From positions 1,178,001 through 1,242,000 of the forward strand of contig CAWIOP010000001.1 in the NCBI GenBank assembly GCA_963837755.1: a stretch of 64,000 nucleotides of DNA, given 5' to 3'. Source of the DNA: JADGHX01 sp963837755 (GTDB lineage: Bacteria; Pseudomonadota; Gammaproteobacteria; Steroidobacterales; Steroidobacteraceae). The position numbers and the translations under genes are program-made. Shown here one piece after another: positions 61,222 through 64,000 of this stretch (within the stretch, counting starts at the first letter, position 1; every line of letters begins with the position of its first letter). The notes under the pieces were generated by a model, which saw only the letters and a program-made list of their open reading frames with translations, made no database searches and was not told the origin of the DNA.

Positions 61222-62570
61222 ATGGACCAGATCGGCGTCGTGGGCCTCTCCTATCGCCACGCCGGCGCTGAAGAGATCGCCGGATTCACCCTTCTCAAAG
61301 ATGAGATTTCCGCGCGCCTGGCCGGGCTTCGGCAGGCGCTCGGCACGGCCGAGCTCGTCTATCTGGCCACCTGCAATCGCGTCGAAGTGGTGTTTGCCAT
61401 GCCCGATGGGCACGGCGCCCAGGATCTGCGCGCGGAAGTCTTCCGCGCCCTGACGGGCCGCGTGCCCGGCCCGGGCGAGGCGCGTTCCGCCCTGCGCACC
61501 TGGATTGGCGAAGCGGCTGTCGAGCATCTGTTCCTTACTGCGTGCGGGCTCGACTCCGCGCAGGCCGGCGAACGCGAGATCACCGCGCAGCTGCGCGCTT
61601 CGCTCGAAGCGGCGCGCACGGCCGGCGTGTGCGGGCCGGTGCTCGACCGCATAGTCGGTGAGGCGCTGTCGCTTTCCGGCCGCCTTCAGCGCATGGCCGC
61701 GGACGCGCGGCCTCCCTCGCTCGCGGATCTTGCGGCCGATCGCATGCTGCTTCACCTGAACGAGCGCGGCGGCACCGTCGCCATTCTCGGCGTCTCGCCG
61801 ATGACCCGTCGTGCCGGCGAGCTGCTGCGCAAGGCCGGCGCGTCGCTGATCGTCATCAATCGATCGATGGACGCCGCGGAAGAGCTGGCGCGCTCCGTCG
61901 ATGGCGAGGCGATGTCGCTCGATGCCTTCCGCGCGCAGCCGCGCGACGTGGCCGGCCTCGTGGTCGCCACCGGCGGCACCGAGCCCGTGCTGGATGCTGG
62001 CGCCGTGCAGCGCCTCGCGGCCGCTGCGACGAAGCCGCTGCTCATCATCGATTTCGGCCTGCCACCGAACGTCGACCCGGGATGCGCGAAAGCCGCGGGA
62101 CTTGCTCGCATCGGCATGGATGAGATGATCCACGCCGCGCAGGACCGCCGGCTGGCGCAGCTGTTGCGCCTTGCGCCCATGCGCGCGGCCATCGACGAGC
62201 GCCTCACGCGCCTGCGCGAGCAGCTCGCCTCGCGCGCCATCGGCCCGCAGCTTGCGCAGCTTCGCAATTCCTTCGAGCGCATCGCTTCGGCCGAAGCGGA
62301 TCGCGCGCTCGCCGAGGAGCTGCAGGAGCTCGACCCGCAGCAGCAGGAGCAGGTGCGGCGCGTGATCCAGACGCTCGCGCATCGTCTCGCCCATCTGCCA
62401 CTGGCCGGCATGCGTGCCGCCGCGGCGCATGCGAGCAGCGAAACGGTCGAAGCCTTTTTCCGCGAAGCCCGGCTTCAACGCGCGTCGCGCGCCACTCCTG
62501 CGGCCTCGCCGGCGCCCGTACAGGCGCCTGCAAGGGCGCATACTTCCGCATCCACCGAAAAGAGATCCTG

Positions 62571-62571
<1 letters not shown>
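61222..62571 (+). CDS. hemA: Glutamyl-tRNA reductase
   Basis: A 449-residue enzyme that starts tetrapyrrole synthesis by reducing glutamyl-tRNA to glutamate-1-semialdehyde. MDQIGVVGLSYRHAG opens the catalytic domain, and the catalytic Cys lies in VYLATCNRVEVVF (about residue 50). The NADPH domain holds VAILGVSPMTRRAGELL (a GxSxM form of the glycine motif) and VINRSMDAAEELA. The final dimerisation helix (RLREQLASRAIGPQLAQLR onwards) is present. The sequence is rather divergent from enterobacterial HemA and ends with an alanine/proline-rich tail. Its stop overlaps the hemL start (TGATG). Confidence 0.92.
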
Positions 62572-63914
<1,343 letters not shown>

Positions 63915-63950
63915 GACTGCGCGGATGCCTGCAGTGATGGTCGCCCATCC

Positions 63951-64000
63951 ATGAAGACCACGCGCGTCTTCCAGCTCACCGCGCTCGCTGCTCGTGGTGA
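63951..64000 (+). CDS. Start of the next gene, cut by the window edge
   Basis: An ATG at 63951 begins MKTTRVFQLTALA, a likely signal-peptide start, but the frame meets a stop at the very end unless one base is missing, as in hemL just upstream. Too little is present to name it. Confidence 0.35.
   Translation, partial: MKTTRVFQLTALAARG

Overview
The window is GC-rich DNA with the gene stock of a gammaproteobacterium. Typical neighbourhoods are present: ftsY-ftsE-ftsX near rpoH, radC-rpmB-rpmG-mutM facing coaBC-dut, rsmD-coaD, and hemA-hemL. TonB/ExbD transport, OmpA and porin genes indicate an outer membrane. The dedicated sortase system and the overall gene order recall Steroidobacterales/Nevskiales-type bacteria, but that placement is an inference without database support.

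Layout. 0-3.4 kb: the end of an exbD-tonB-TPR operon, then an SPFH membrane protein with a ribbon-helix-helix regulator and a clean two-turn operator. 4-9.8 kb: a complete proteobacterial dedicated sortase system (histidine kinase, response regulator, one VIT/VWA target protein, class GN sortase). 9.8-14.5 kb: glutaryl-CoA dehydrogenase-like enzyme, MDR reductase, DUF962 protein, OmpA lipoprotein, and rpoH preceded by a CIRCE-like site. 14.6-22.9 kb: truncated cydA, ftsX/E/Y, a lipase, rsmD, coaD and a gamma-glutamyltransferase, several broken by single-base indels. 23-30 kb: small hypothetical genes, a HigBA-type toxin-antitoxin pair, a two-component system joined abnormally to a truncated mipA, and a beta-propeller lipoprotein. 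30-41 kb: core housekeeping genes (alkA, mutM, rpmG, rpmB, radC, coaBC, dut, pyrE, xth, ampG, trmB), most carrying frameshifts that look like consensus errors. 41-49 kb: porin, AcoR-type sigma-54 activator, PqqD-like protein, a collapsed S9 peptidase, HDOD, OsmC and MetE-like proteins. 52.8-64 kb: DsbA, M81 peptidase, a permease/glutamine-synthetase/aldehyde dehydrogenase/alcohol dehydrogenase operon, hemA and hemL.

The most striking locus is 49.5-52.8 kb. A 3188-nt group II intron (GTGCG 5' end, a 34-nt domain V, a domain VI with a bulged A, and a reverse transcriptase-maturase with HNH domain) splits a tRNA-Gly(CCC) gene inside the 3' strand of its anticodon stem. The two exons rejoin into a perfect 74-nt cloverleaf including CCA. 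Intron sequences complementary to the last exon bases (EBS1 and EBS2) can be read directly. Between its 5' ribozyme part and the reverse transcriptase the intron carries a second, intact tRNA-Gly(CCC), differing from the split copy mostly by compensatory stem changes, and a small unknown protein. This looks like a mobile intron that attacks a tRNA gene and brings a spare copy of the same tRNA with it.

The 55-60.7 kb operon fits a gamma-glutamylated-amine route: uptake of an amino alcohol such as ethanolamine, glutamylation by the glutamine-synthetase-like ligase, then oxidation by the Fe-alcohol and aldehyde dehydrogenases. Frameshifts cluster at about 15.9-22.5, 30.3-40.9 and 62.8-63.9 kb, in genes that cannot all be dispensable, so protein models there are approximate.
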